Below, in pieces: positions 1 to 7,841 of a DNA stretch of 45,954 nucleotides (positions are counted from its first letter, which is position 1; each line of letters begins with the position of its first letter). The translations under genes and the position numbers were made by a program. The notes below the pieces were generated by a model that did no database searches, had not been told where the DNA came from, and worked only from the letters and a program-made list of their open reading frames with translations. Location of the stretch: the NCBI GenBank assembly GCA_900317955.1, contig ONIP01000042.1, positions 1-45,954 of the forward strand, given 5' to 3'. This DNA is from an uncultured Bacteroidales bacterium. GTDB taxonomy: Bacteria; Bacteroidota; Bacteroidia; Bacteroidales; P3.

Positions 1-83
1 AAAAGCATTTTTTTTGTTCATGACCTTTGACTTTGTCAAAGTAACGATAAAATCACGCTTCTGCGTTGGTTCGACCATTAATT

Positions 84-115
84 TTGTCCATTACGTCAAA
101 AATTGTGTATCTTTG
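84..115 (+). promoter_or_regulatory. Bacteroidetes-type promoter upstream of the 480-aa gene
   Basis: A perfect -7 match (TATCTTTG, 108-115) is preceded by TTG at 84-86 with a 21-bp spacer, slightly long for the class. It would leave a leader of about 170 nt before the ATG at 294. No convincing small gene is seen in that leader. Confidence 0.5.
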
Positions 116-293
116 CATTTCAAAATATACAAGTGTAATAATAAGTTAAATTGCTATTTGATATACAAATGTGGACTTCTATTTATTATTCATTATGGTC
201 TTTTCGCTTTACAGACAACAATTGTCTCACAATAATAAACACGTCAACGGAGTTTTGATAAACCAATTAATAGAACCTTCTTAATATTATTTT

Positions 294-1736
294 ATGGGAA
301 TTTGCGTTTTTTGGTATCCGACCATATTACTGAACCATTCAGATAAAGTAAAACCTCATCGTTTCTCAACAGAACAGGTTATCAATGATTTTGGCGATCC
401 ATTGGTTCTAAGTATTAAAATTGATAAAAAAAAATCTCTGAGTAAAGATTTGCGAAAAGAACTTGTATCCATCAAAAGTCCAATTACAATTAATCTCTAT
501 ACACAAAGACAAGATGGGACGACATCAAGCATTTTTTTAGAATTCAAATTGAACTACAAGAATCATTCACTTGACGGAATGGTAGCATATGAATATGATA
601 AACCTTCTGATTATCCATCCCAATATTCTATAGACTTTGATTGTTTTATAGCCAGTTGTTGTTATTCCCATGTAAAGTCCCTATTCAGTGACCATTATCG
701 TGATAGTAATATAAAGGCTTACATACCAACTCCAAACAAACCCTTTCGAATCGAATCTATCAAAGAAAAAAACAATGAAGTTTTGAAGCATTACATACAT
801 CAATATGAGGAATTATTTGGAGTATATTTTAATTTCATCTCTCTTCGCTTGAGAAACTATAATAGTGCATTGATTAAGTATAGTGAATTATTTACCCAAT
901 ATGATGAGAACAATTACAGTTACATCAATCTTGTAGATGATGGCTGGAGGGGGTTTAAGCAATGGTGTTATGCCCAGGAAAACCAAAAAAAATTTGAGGT
1001 TCTCAAAAAAAATATATTGAAATGGTCTTTAACATTAAATCCTCAAAAAGGGAGAATCAATCGCAACATATCTTCTTATATTAAACGGTTAGAAACAATC
1101 CAAAAAAAAATCCAGCAAGTAGAGAACTGCATTCTTTCTTGTACGGAGACGAATGAGGCTGAGGATATAATCTACAAGACATCCATGGCCGTAAATTCAA
1201 TACATCGAATTGCTAACTCTGACAGGCATCGTCGTCACAAAACTGAGTTATTATCGCTAAATTCAGTTCTATCTGAAATTGAATTAAAATTGGGCATTTT
1301 TCATCCCTCCTCATTCATATATCACATTTTTCCACTTCGCTATTTCTACAAAGAACTGCATTACATACTTCTTAACATTTACAAACCCACAAACGACACA
1401 CGTAATTCTATTGTAGAAATGTGCAATGAAGCATTGTCAGAATATGTTTATTGTAAAACATTACTGGAATATCATTACGATTCGAACAAAAAGACTACTG
1501 ATGATATCAATGACAGGATCACTTCATTTAATATCAGAAACGCTATTTACTATTTTGAAACAACAAAACACACTTTGCCTTCTTATCAACCAATCATTAA
1601 TAATTTAGAAGAACAAAAAAGAAAGGAGGAATTAATCAAAAAAATAGCAACATGGTTGACTATTTTTGGAATAATAATTTCTGTCATTAGTATAGGTGTC
1701 ACTGTTTGGTGTACCTATACTAATATTAACAATTAA
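294..1736 (+). CDS. Unknown 480-aa protein with a C-terminal membrane anchor
   Basis: I do not recognise a family. The product is hydrophilic and rich in Lys, Asn, Tyr and Ile, with no N-terminal signal peptide. Residues of roughly 265-285 are charged and helix-prone (a short possible coiled coil). A single strong membrane segment lies near the C-terminus (about 448-470, in the stretch starting KKIATWLTIFGIIISV), followed by only a few residues, so it looks like a tail-anchored cytoplasmic protein. ATG at 294 is the first start in a long open frame and follows an AT-rich leader with a promoter near 108. The gene converges on the FRG/Sel1 pair and lies in the same AT-rich island as a Septu-like operon, so a defence or stress role is possible but only by association. 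AT content is well above that of the core genes further right, consistent with transfer. Confidence 0.75.
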   Translation: MGICVFWYPTILLNHSDKVKPHRFSTEQVINDFGDPLVLSIKIDKKKSLSKDLRKELVSIKSPITINLYTQRQDGTTSSIFLEFKLNYKNHSLDGMVAYEYDKPSDYPSQYSIDFDCFIASCCYSHVKSLFSDHYRDSNIKAYIPTPNKPFRIESIKEKNNEVLKHYIHQYEELFGVYFNFISLRLRNYNSALIKYSELFTQYDENNYSYINLVDDGWRGFKQWCYAQENQKKFEVLKKNILKWSLTLNPQKGRINRNISSYIKRLETIQKKIQQVENCILSCTETNEAEDIIYKTSMAVNSIHRIANSDRHRRHKTELLSLNSVLSEIELKLGIFHPSSFIYHIFPLRYFYKELHYILLNIYKPTNDTRNSIVEMCNEALSEYVYCKTLLEYHYDSNKKTTDDINDRITSFNIRNAIYYFETTKHTLPSYQPIINNLEEQKRKEELIKKIATWLTIFGIIISVISIGVTVWCTYTNINN

Positions 1737-1870
1737 AAAAGTCGGTCTATCATAAAGTATGATCGTTTTTGCCAGCCTTTCCCTCTGTCATACCTCACCG
1801 AGACGCTGAATAGCAAGAATCGCACCACACACTGCGCCCTCTTTGGTTTCTTGTACGGAGTTAATGAAAT

Positions 1871-2929
1871 TCAGCCCCTACAAGACATCATGAGAGGCGG
1901 GATAATACCCCCTTTCTCATCTTGGAGCCATTCCAATTTCCATTGTTGAAAAACATCATTTTTGTATTGTTTATCAAATTGAACATAAGACTCGGATGTA
2001 CACTTGATAGAATTTATACGTAATATCTCATTAATTTTCTCCTGAGATACCGAGCACCATTCCGAGGTGACAAAATCATCGATTGATTTTTGACAAATAT
2101 AATTACTCATTTTTATTTCTTTTGCCTTATCAGCCAAAGGGTCAGGAGGAAAGTATTTTTTTTGCATGCACGACATGGCGAACACTATGTTCGAAGATTG
2201 TTTATCTTGTCTAAAGTAGATTTTATCAAACAACTCAACATCGTTGAAATCTTCATCTTTCATCATGCGATAAGTTGATGCCATTTGTGCCACTGGTCGA
2301 GGAAAAAAATTATACCCGAGGGGAATTACTCTATCCTGTTTTGCCGTTTCATCAACACGATGTTTTGCTATATATAACACTCCAATGCCATCTTCAAAGT
2401 TTTCATCTATGGGCGAGTAAGAATCTGTTTCTTCGTGGTATTGTGTAGTGGCAAAGAACGCTGCCGCCCAGATGTCATAAGTAATATCCATCAAATCGGT
2501 CCAGAATCCATAGTGTTGAGCGATTGCCATATAATCTATATACAATCCCTTCTTTTCTGATAAATAACAAAGAACCGGATGACTTTTTAATAAGTTGATA
2601 AACTCAAATCGTTTCAAATTCTGGATGATGAACTTGTCAGTAGCAATACCCTTTCTATATAGAGAAGGCATTGATGGATTATAGTCTCGGTTTTGACCCC
2701 GATATAGTCTTATCCGACGTCCTCCTGGAAGAAGTTTAGTGTTTCCATTAACTGCATTTATCGTATATTTCTCTTCTGGAACAACGCCAAACATCAAGGA
2801 AGAAAAACTTGGGTGAAGATGCTCGACACTATTTCCAGGAATTTCTACCACAATATTTTCTTCTATTACATCTATAATTGTTGGCAAACTATCCCTATCC
2901 ATATTACTATTATTTTTTGTTATACCCAT
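1871..2929 (-). CDS. FRG domain-containing protein
   Basis: The product is 352 aa. It carries the hallmarks of the FRG domain: the eponymous aromatic-Arg-Gly motif (YRGQ, about residues 76-79), then a QHYG motif (138-141), then DLMDIT with an alanine/aromatic stretch (about 145-160, AAAFFAT). FRG domains are found in phage, defence and toxin-like contexts; their biochemical activity is not settled, so I assign none. No signal peptide or membrane segment is visible. Its ATG (2929) lies inside the end of the upstream Sel1-repeat gene (20-nt overlap, different frame), so the two are almost certainly translationally coupled. The pair looks like a small self-contained cassette. The gene is AT-rich like its neighbours in the island and unlike the core operon beyond 7.8 kb. 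Confidence 0.8.
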   Translation of the reverse strand: MGITKNNSNMDRDSLPTIIDVIEENIVVEIPGNSVEHLHPSFSSLMFGVVPEEKYTINAVNGNTKLLPGGRRIRLYRGQNRDYNPSMPSLYRKGIATDKFIIQNLKRFEFINLLKSHPVLCYLSEKKGLYIDYMAIAQHYGFWTDLMDITYDIWAAAFFATTQYHEETDSYSPIDENFEDGIGVLYIAKHRVDETAKQDRVIPLGYNFFPRPVAQMASTYRMMKDEDFNDVELFDKIYFRQDKQSSNIVFAMSCMQKKYFPPDPLADKAKEIKMSNYICQKSIDDFVTSEWCSVSQEKINEILRINSIKCTSESYVQFDKQYKNDVFQQWKLEWLQDEKGGIIPPLMMSCRG

Positions 2930-4223
2930 AAATTTTACTACCTTTTATTCTTCTTTCGTCAGGAAATGAACCACATTTTCCAAATAGAGCACATTCTCGT
3001 TCATTATAGTGGTCTAATGCAGATTTCAGCGTGTCTAATATGAATTCGAAATAATCAGTAGATGAGTCTTCCTGACCATCTTTTTTTATTTGAGAGAATG
3101 CCAATCCCAACTCCTGAATTGCAACAGTATTCATCATATCAAAAGATCCATTGCCCAAAGCAGTCCATTTTGCTTGATTGTATAGAGATCTTGCTATGTT
3201 GTATTTCCCTATTTTTTCGAATATTTTTGCAATACGAATACGGCTCTCTACATATTTTTTTTCCCCATCAGACTGATTTAAGGCCATCTGAGAGGCCATG
3301 TTATAGAACTTGATGGCTTCATCAAATATACCGTCACATTCTGCATAAAGACCCAATTCGGTAGCGACCTTATATGAGTTTATTGCCAAATCATCTTGCA
3401 TCTCTTTTTCTGTATATGGACTATCTTCTGTAGATAGTTTATCCACGACAAGTTTATTGATTAATTCTTTGGTTTTATCAGAATTAACTTCCGTACCTAA
3501 TCCTAAATGATAGTATACGGCAAGAAAAGAAATAGCCTGTTTGTCGTTTTGGTTTGAGGCTTCTGTCAACCAAATAATTGCGTCATTGAATTTTCTTCTT
3601 CGATGATATAACATACCAAGATAAATTTGGGAGTCAAGCATCCCTTTCTTGGCTGCTGGTTCTAACCATGATATGACTTTGTTATCATCGGCCTTAATAT
3701 AACCCCATGAGGTGAAATAGATGTGTGCAAGATTATATCCGGATCTATCGTCACCTTGGTCTGCTGCTTTCATAAACCACTTAACAGCCTCTTCGGCGTC
3801 TTCTTTTTTATAATAGATTTCTCCTAATAAACTTTGTGCTTCAAGAAATTCTTGTTTGGCCGCCTTTGTTAAATAATCTATCGCCATTGTCTCATCTGGA
3901 ACAACTCCCTTTCCATAATAATAATACAAACCCACTTGAAACTGAGATTCCTTTAAGCCTTGATCAGCAGCTTTTTTAAACCAATCTAAAGCCATTCTAT
4001 AGTTTTGAGGTTGATTGCAAAGCCCCTCTTCATAGAAACAACCCATATTGTGTTGAGCCATAGGTTCCTCCTTCTCAGCTAATTCTCTGAACATATAAAA
4101 GGCTTTAGTTTCATCCTTCTCCACTCCTTCCCCAAGATAATACTGTGAGGCCAAAGTGATGCTATCCAAATTAGAATCATTTATTGGACATTCTTTTTCG
4201 TTGATTAACTTATAGTTTTCCAT
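2910..4223 (-). CDS. Sel1-like repeat protein (TPR-type scaffold)
   Basis: This 437-aa protein is built largely of Sel1-like repeats, each about 36 residues, with signatures such as A.YYLGEGVEKDETKAF, GCFYEEG...YRMALDWFKKAADQG and GLYYYYGKGVVPDETMA. About seven repeats span residues 20-290. The rest (about 290-437) is helical and TPR-like, with YNMAS and AKIFEKIGKYNIARSLYNQA segments. No signal peptide is seen, so it is probably cytoplasmic. Sel1 repeats bind proteins or peptides and act as sensors or scaffolds. Coupling to the FRG-domain gene suggests this is the partner that recruits or senses for the FRG effector, which is inference. No catalytic motif is visible. The ATG at 4223 is the first start; I see no clear -7 box just upstream. 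Confidence 0.8.
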   Translation of the reverse strand: MENYKLINEKECPINDSNLDSITLASQYYLGEGVEKDETKAFYMFRELAEKEEPMAQHNMGCFYEEGLCNQPQNYRMALDWFKKAADQGLKESQFQVGLYYYYGKGVVPDETMAIDYLTKAAKQEFLEAQSLLGEIYYKKEDAEEAVKWFMKAADQGDDRSGYNLAHIYFTSWGYIKADDNKVISWLEPAAKKGMLDSQIYLGMLYHRRRKFNDAIIWLTEASNQNDKQAISFLAVYYHLGLGTEVNSDKTKELINKLVVDKLSTEDSPYTEKEMQDDLAINSYKVATELGLYAECDGIFDEAIKFYNMASQMALNQSDGEKKYVESRIRIAKIFEKIGKYNIARSLYNQAKWTALGNGSFDMMNTVAIQELGLAFSQIKKDGQEDSSTDYFEFILDTLKSALDHYNERECALFGKCGSFPDERRIKGSKIYGYNKK

Positions 4224-4345
4224 TCTTAATGTTGTTTATTTCGTCATTGGATTACAATGCATCGACATGACTTTTGCAAACCATGCGAGTATTATAACAA
4301 ATATTTTTACTAACAGTCAGATTGTTGATACTTTTTGAGGCTCGA

Positions 4346-4522
4346 CTAATTAAACAAGTCAAGAAGCTGGTTCACCTTGTCCATCCGAAGCGACACTTTC
4401 CCCTACTCCAAACTGTGCACAAAACACAATCCCATCCCGGACTTCAGGGCGAGGTCTTCCTGCGTAAGACCGTGTTCCTTACGCAACGCCTTTACAATGA
4501 CCGACAATTTCGTCTTTTCCAT
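4346..4522 (-). pseudogene. HipB/y4mF-like XRE regulator broken by a nonsense codon
   Basis: Read leftward from ATG 4522, the frame encodes a helix-turn-helix start (MEKTKLSVIVKALRKEHG, then LTQEDLALKSGMGL) typical of short XRE/HipB-like (y4mF-type) regulators. Codon 40 is TAG (4405-4403). Reading continues in the same frame after it (GKVSLRMDKVNQLLDLFN) to a second TAG at 4348-4346, which gives the usual ending of this family. The family normally has Gln at the position of the stop (LEQGK), so a single CAG-to-TAG change explains the break. No hipA-like kinase follows: the next leftward gene is the Sel1-repeat gene. The gene is therefore a decayed orphan, unless TAG is suppressed or is an assembly error. 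Confidence 0.75.
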
Positions 4523-5067
4523 AATAAACTATATTATTTCGAATGCAAAAATACAACTTATTTTTCAATTTACATCATTTCTAATATAATAATATTGATT
4601 TTTTATGATATATATTATTTCTCATATAGATTTGCAATTAAATCACGCCACCAGATCTGCACAGGTTGACAATTTCCTGACTTTGTTGACAGTATTCCTG
4701 AAAGGGTTGGAGGAATGAGGAATTGGAAGACGTAAAAAAGAACTGTAGCACTGTAGCGCTGCTACAGGCCGTGATTCCTAATTGGGTTGGCATTCCCTCG
4801 CGCGAGGTGGCGTGTCTTCGGGAACAGTAATTCTCAAGCAAATGTATAGACTATCTACCAAACACTGGAAGATATTTTTATCTGACATGTGCAAGCTTTT
4901 GAGCGGTAAACACAATAAGAACGAGATATCTTATAGTCTGATTATAAGCAAAAATGTAATAATTGTCAAGTTTTTTACGTAAATTACTTGACATTTTGAA
5001 TCTTTGAACCATGAGTGTGTTAACACATCAATCTGAAGATGCCAAATCTTTCGTCTTTTTTATGTCG
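4523..5067. other. Gene-free stretch between the regulator relic and the HNH gene
   Basis: About 545 bp with no credible gene. It is AT-rich near 4530-4640 and 4900-5000. Short open frames on both strands lack family features. I see no inverted-repeat ends, tRNA or promoter that I would defend. It may contain debris of whatever once accompanied the regulator. Confidence 0.5.
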
Positions 5068-5799
5068 CTATACAGGATCACTAACATTTCCTGGATTTCT
5101 ATCTATAGGTTCGTAATGATTTTCGGGGTCAAAACAGCTCTTGGCTGTACCCGGAAAAGCGTCTATCATGGCAGCCCGTACTTCGTCATGACCTTTGAAA
5201 ACAGTAAACCATATAGACCAAAAACCATTTTCCTTTATTGTCTTAATCAAATTCTGCAGACGTTTTTCATCTATCTCTTCACTCTCATAGTCTTTTAGCA
5301 CTTCTATTGCTCGCGTCCATGCATATCTACGAGCTTCTATGCGGTCATCATCGCTATACTTGTCAAATCCGACAAGCTTACGCAACTCTTCTGCATGAGT
5401 TTTTGATTCTCCTGTCAATGTTGGGTTCACTTTCACCACACCAGCGGGAAAATACACAAGGCTCTTAAAAGTGTTGTTCAGATGGGGTAGATGCACCTGT
5501 CCAAGCACAACATCCTTGGTATATTTATTACTAGGACCATTACATGTACGACAGGCCAAAAGAAAATTCGACCACTTATACTTAAGATCCCCATAGATAC
5601 TTTTAGGTTGAACATGTTCTACATCTAGATTAGAACCCACCGATTCCCGCGCCTCGCAGTATGAGCAGTATTGTCCCAGGTTCGCCAACAAAACAGGACG
5701 TGCTTTCTGATGAGGATTGTAATCCTCCTTCACTTCAACCACGGTTCCATCCTCAAGTGTGATAGAATCTCCCACATTCTTTTTCTCTACCGGCCTCAT
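5068..5799 (-). CDS. ptuB: HNH endonuclease, PtuB-like (type I Septu)
   Basis: The product is 243 aa. It contains a zinc-ribbon HNH core: CSYC (45-48), then LDVEHVQPKS with the catalytic-type His62, then WSNFLLAC.TCN (77-87) supplying the second Cys pair and Asn. In HNH nucleases these residues bind zinc and the metal at the cleavage site. The gene starts 4 nt inside the end of the ATPase gene (ATGA overlap, 5796-5799), so the two proteins are co-translated. An AAA ATPase followed directly by an HNH nuclease is the layout of Septu (PtuA-PtuB), an anti-phage system; the assignment comes from this architecture and the motifs, not from a database search. The same pair also occurs as the effector of some retrons, but no reverse transcriptase is present here. 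Confidence 0.8.
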   Translation of the reverse strand: MRPVEKKNVGDSITLEDGTVVEVKEDYNPHQKARPVLLANLGQYCSYCEARESVGSNLDVEHVQPKSIYGDLKYKWSNFLLACRTCNGPSNKYTKDVVLGQVHLPHLNNTFKSLVYFPAGVVKVNPTLTGESKTHAEELRKLVGFDKYSDDDRIEARRYAWTRAIEVLKDYESEEIDEKRLQNLIKTIKENGFWSIWFTVFKGHDEVRAAMIDAFPGTAKSCFDPENHYEPIDRNPGNVSDPV

Positions 5800-7124
5800 A
5801 TCCTTCCACGTTTGAACTGTAACAATGCCTTCAAAGCTGGGTCATTCATCAAATCCTCGTCAAGCTCAAGTTGCTCTAGATTTGACCTGACTTCTTCAAT
5901 CTCATCAGGATTGTTTTCGCCTCTATCGACCAACTCATAGTACCGCTTGGCCAACTCTTCTTTTCTTCTATATTTCTCGCTTCGAAGATTCTCATCGCTA
6001 ATGCCCATCTCTTTTGCAGCCACTTCTTCTATACCTCTGTTGGATGGAGAAATGCTTGATTTTGCACCATCAAGTGTAATGATATTTTGACTATCCACAC
6101 TTTGAACTATAAATGGGGAGTGTGTTGAAACGATAAATTGCATCTTTGGAAACGCTTCTTGTAAATCTGCCAACACATGGCGCTGCCAATGAGGGTGAAG
6201 GTATAAATCTACTTCGTCAATCATCACCACACCGGGAGTCTCCTTTACGGCATCTTCTCCGAGCCATCCATTCAACATGATGCATCTATAAGCAATTTCA
6301 GACACGATGTTAACCATTGCCTTGAAACCGCTACTCATCATTTCGTATGTCAATCGCGATTCAACAGGATTCCCTGTCACTTTCACCGTTGCCCACAACT
6401 CTCTGCCATTTATCACGATGTCTTTCAGCTTTGCAGCCGTCTCTAAGGCTCCATAAAAAGCCCTGTCGGTTCCATCAAATTCTTTTGTGTTCTTTGCTGT
6501 AGAGTTATATTTGTATATCCAATCTAAAGCACTTCTGAAATCGACATATTCATGCAACGCAAACTTGTATGCTTTTGCGATCTTAGACACCCGTTCTTTG
6601 GTTTTTTTTGACAACTTATAGTTGTTGTCTATTCTATCTGCTCCAAATGACAATACTATCGGCAAGACCACGTTGGTATTCTCATCTTCACTTTTACGGT
6701 ACATCATCCATTCATTTGCTACAGCCATCAACTCCCCCACATTTTTTCTGGAATGAACCGTGGATTTCCCCTTTGCTTCACGAGTCCAATGGATGATTTT
6801 TCTTGTCTCATCATCTACAGTATGTGTAGTAACTTCCGCTTCTACAGACACCGTTGGATTACCCTCCACAGGGAAAAAGTCGTTTTTGCTTTCATTATAA
6901 AACATTGGACGATCTGTCGTGACAAAATTCCTACGATAAGAGCGGTCTGTAGGGAGAATTGTCAACGACTGAAGATAAGCTCCAAGGGCAATCTGAATGG
7001 CCTGTAGGATGGTGGTTTTACCAGCCGTATTGTTTCCTACAATAACATTCATTCGGGAATCCAAATCAAAATGCTTATCCTGAAATCCCCTGAAATTAAC
7101 GATATCAATAGAATTGAGTTTCAT
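5796..7124 (-). CDS. ptuA: AAA/ABC-type ATPase, PtuA-like (type I Septu)
   Basis: The product is 442 aa. The start KLNSIDIVNFRGFQD is the usual RecF/SMC-like opening, followed by Walker A GNNTAGKT (30-37). Late in the protein come Walker B and D-loop/switch elements (VVMIDEVDLYLHPHWQ) and the H-loop segment FIVSTHSPFIVQ. No TOPRIM domain is seen after it, which separates it from full OLD nucleases. The C-terminal part after about residue 350 is charged and helical. It forms a 4-nt overlapping operon with the HNH gene. In known Septu systems the ATPase assembles with the HNH protein and gates its nuclease activity; that role is carried over by homology. A -7 box about 290 nt upstream (7416-7423) probably drives it, leaving a long leader. 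Confidence 0.8.
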   Translation of the reverse strand: MKLNSIDIVNFRGFQDKHFDLDSRMNVIVGNNTAGKTTILQAIQIALGAYLQSLTILPTDRSYRRNFVTTDRPMFYNESKNDFFPVEGNPTVSVEAEVTTHTVDDETRKIIHWTREAKGKSTVHSRKNVGELMAVANEWMMYRKSEDENTNVVLPIVLSFGADRIDNNYKLSKKTKERVSKIAKAYKFALHEYVDFRSALDWIYKYNSTAKNTKEFDGTDRAFYGALETAAKLKDIVINGRELWATVKVTGNPVESRLTYEMMSSGFKAMVNIVSEIAYRCIMLNGWLGEDAVKETPGVVMIDEVDLYLHPHWQRHVLADLQEAFPKMQFIVSTHSPFIVQSVDSQNIITLDGAKSSISPSNRGIEEVAAKEMGISDENLRSEKYRRKEELAKRYYELVDRGENNPDEIEEVRSNLEQLELDEDLMNDPALKALLQFKRGRI

Positions 7125-7170
7125 ATTATGAATTTTATCCGAATAACGTAAAAGTATTCAAAATATTATG

Positions 7171-7314
7171 CTAATAAAGAATTACAACACCCTTCTTATA
7201 GTCTTTGCAGTAGTAGGCAAAAATAAAGTCGAAGTTGTCGGGGGTGCAGTTACCAGCAAGCCAAAATCGTTCTTCATGAAATGGTTGGGTATGCGTTTGG
7301 TAACCAAAGAGCAT
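7171..7314 (-). CDS. Small ORF or frameshifted gene remnant in the Septu leader
   Basis: A 47-codon frame reads MLFGYQTHTQPFHEERFW and continues with an aromatic-rich stretch (CTPDNFDFIFAYYC), ending at TAG 7173-7171, 46 bp before ptuA. An in-frame TAG sits just upstream of its ATG. A second leftward frame (ATG at 7391) overlaps it and ends in low-complexity Thr/Pro, which suggests the upstream part of one protein continues in the lower frame after a frameshift near 7310. I recognise no family. It could be a genuine leader peptide, a gene relic, or chance. Confidence 0.3.
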   Translation of the reverse strand: MLFGYQTHTQPFHEERFWLAGNCTPDNFDFIFAYYCKDYKKGVVILY

Positions 7315-7415
7315 AGCCTATCGCTCATTTTAATATGTAAATCATCTATAACACACTGATTAGTATTGCCAAATCGCCATATTACTACCATACAAAAACT
7401 ATTAATTATTTTTTG

Positions 7416-7423
7416 CAAAGATA
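7416..7423 (-). promoter_or_regulatory. -7 box likely driving the ptuAB operon
   Basis: On the minus strand the sequence reads TATCTTTG followed by C, a perfect match to the Bacteroidetes -7 element. No clear -33 TTG lies at the right distance. Transcription would run left through the small frame at 7171-7314 into ptuA. Confidence 0.45.
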
Positions 7424-7770
7424 CGTTTTTTTCCCCATTTAGTAGTTATTTTTTCTTGCTGGTGTAATTGCGGCGTAAGGGGCTAATAGAGTTTTCGTTG
7501 TTTACTTATTATATATGTTCAGATACGAAAACACCGATTTCATCTATCTTGTATGCGGCCTCGTATAGCTTTGGGGGATAAATACCCATATCGCGATGTT
7601 TTGTAACCCCCAAATGAAAAGAATTAAGAACCCCTTTTTTCGGCGACTGCGAGGGGGTACGTTCGATGGTTTGGCGTTTGGGCAACTGCTGCTCCTCATT
7701 TATATTACAGGTAAGAACTTCAAAACAAATGTTATACTATTGTTGAACGAGCGTTGGGTTTTTGGTGGGA
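7424..7770. other. Gene-free stretch between the Septu promoter and the core operon end
   Basis: About 350 bp. A long rightward open frame begins at 7596, but most of it is the antisense of the protease gene and it has no family features. I see no RNA gene, repeat or attachment site. It marks the boundary between the AT-rich island and the GC-richer core operon. Confidence 0.5.
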
Positions 7771-7805
7771 GAAAAAATGTCCCGCCTCGGAGTGCGGGGC
7801 GGGAC
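7771..7805 (-). terminator. Rho-independent terminator of the recO/protease operon
   Basis: A GC-rich hairpin (arms near 7779-7787 and 7797-7805, GTCCCGCC pairing with GGCGGGAC) is followed on the minus strand by a T-rich run. It lies 36 bp after the stop of the protease gene, so it ends the leftward operon. Confidence 0.8.
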
Positions 7806-7841
7806 ATGGTTATGCGTGTGCCTGCAGTTGGGTGCACGGCA

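Noticed and set aside
294..1736. Calling the unknown 480-aa protein part of the FRG/Sel1 cassette
   Set aside because: It is on the opposite strand and convergent, with its own promoter, so functional linkage is not shown.
1740..1870. A short leftward peptide (FINSVQETKEGAVCG type) after the FRG gene
   Set aside because: It looks protein-like for about 28 codons, but has no start and no recognised family; a relic is possible, but support is too weak to list.
4638..4982. Short frames on both strands between the regulator relic and ptuB
   Set aside because: No start context, no homology I can recognise and no conserved composition.
5068..7424. A retron associated with the ATPase-HNH pair
   Set aside because: No reverse transcriptase (YADD-type motif) and no clear msr/msd-like inverted repeat is seen near the operon in either direction within the window.
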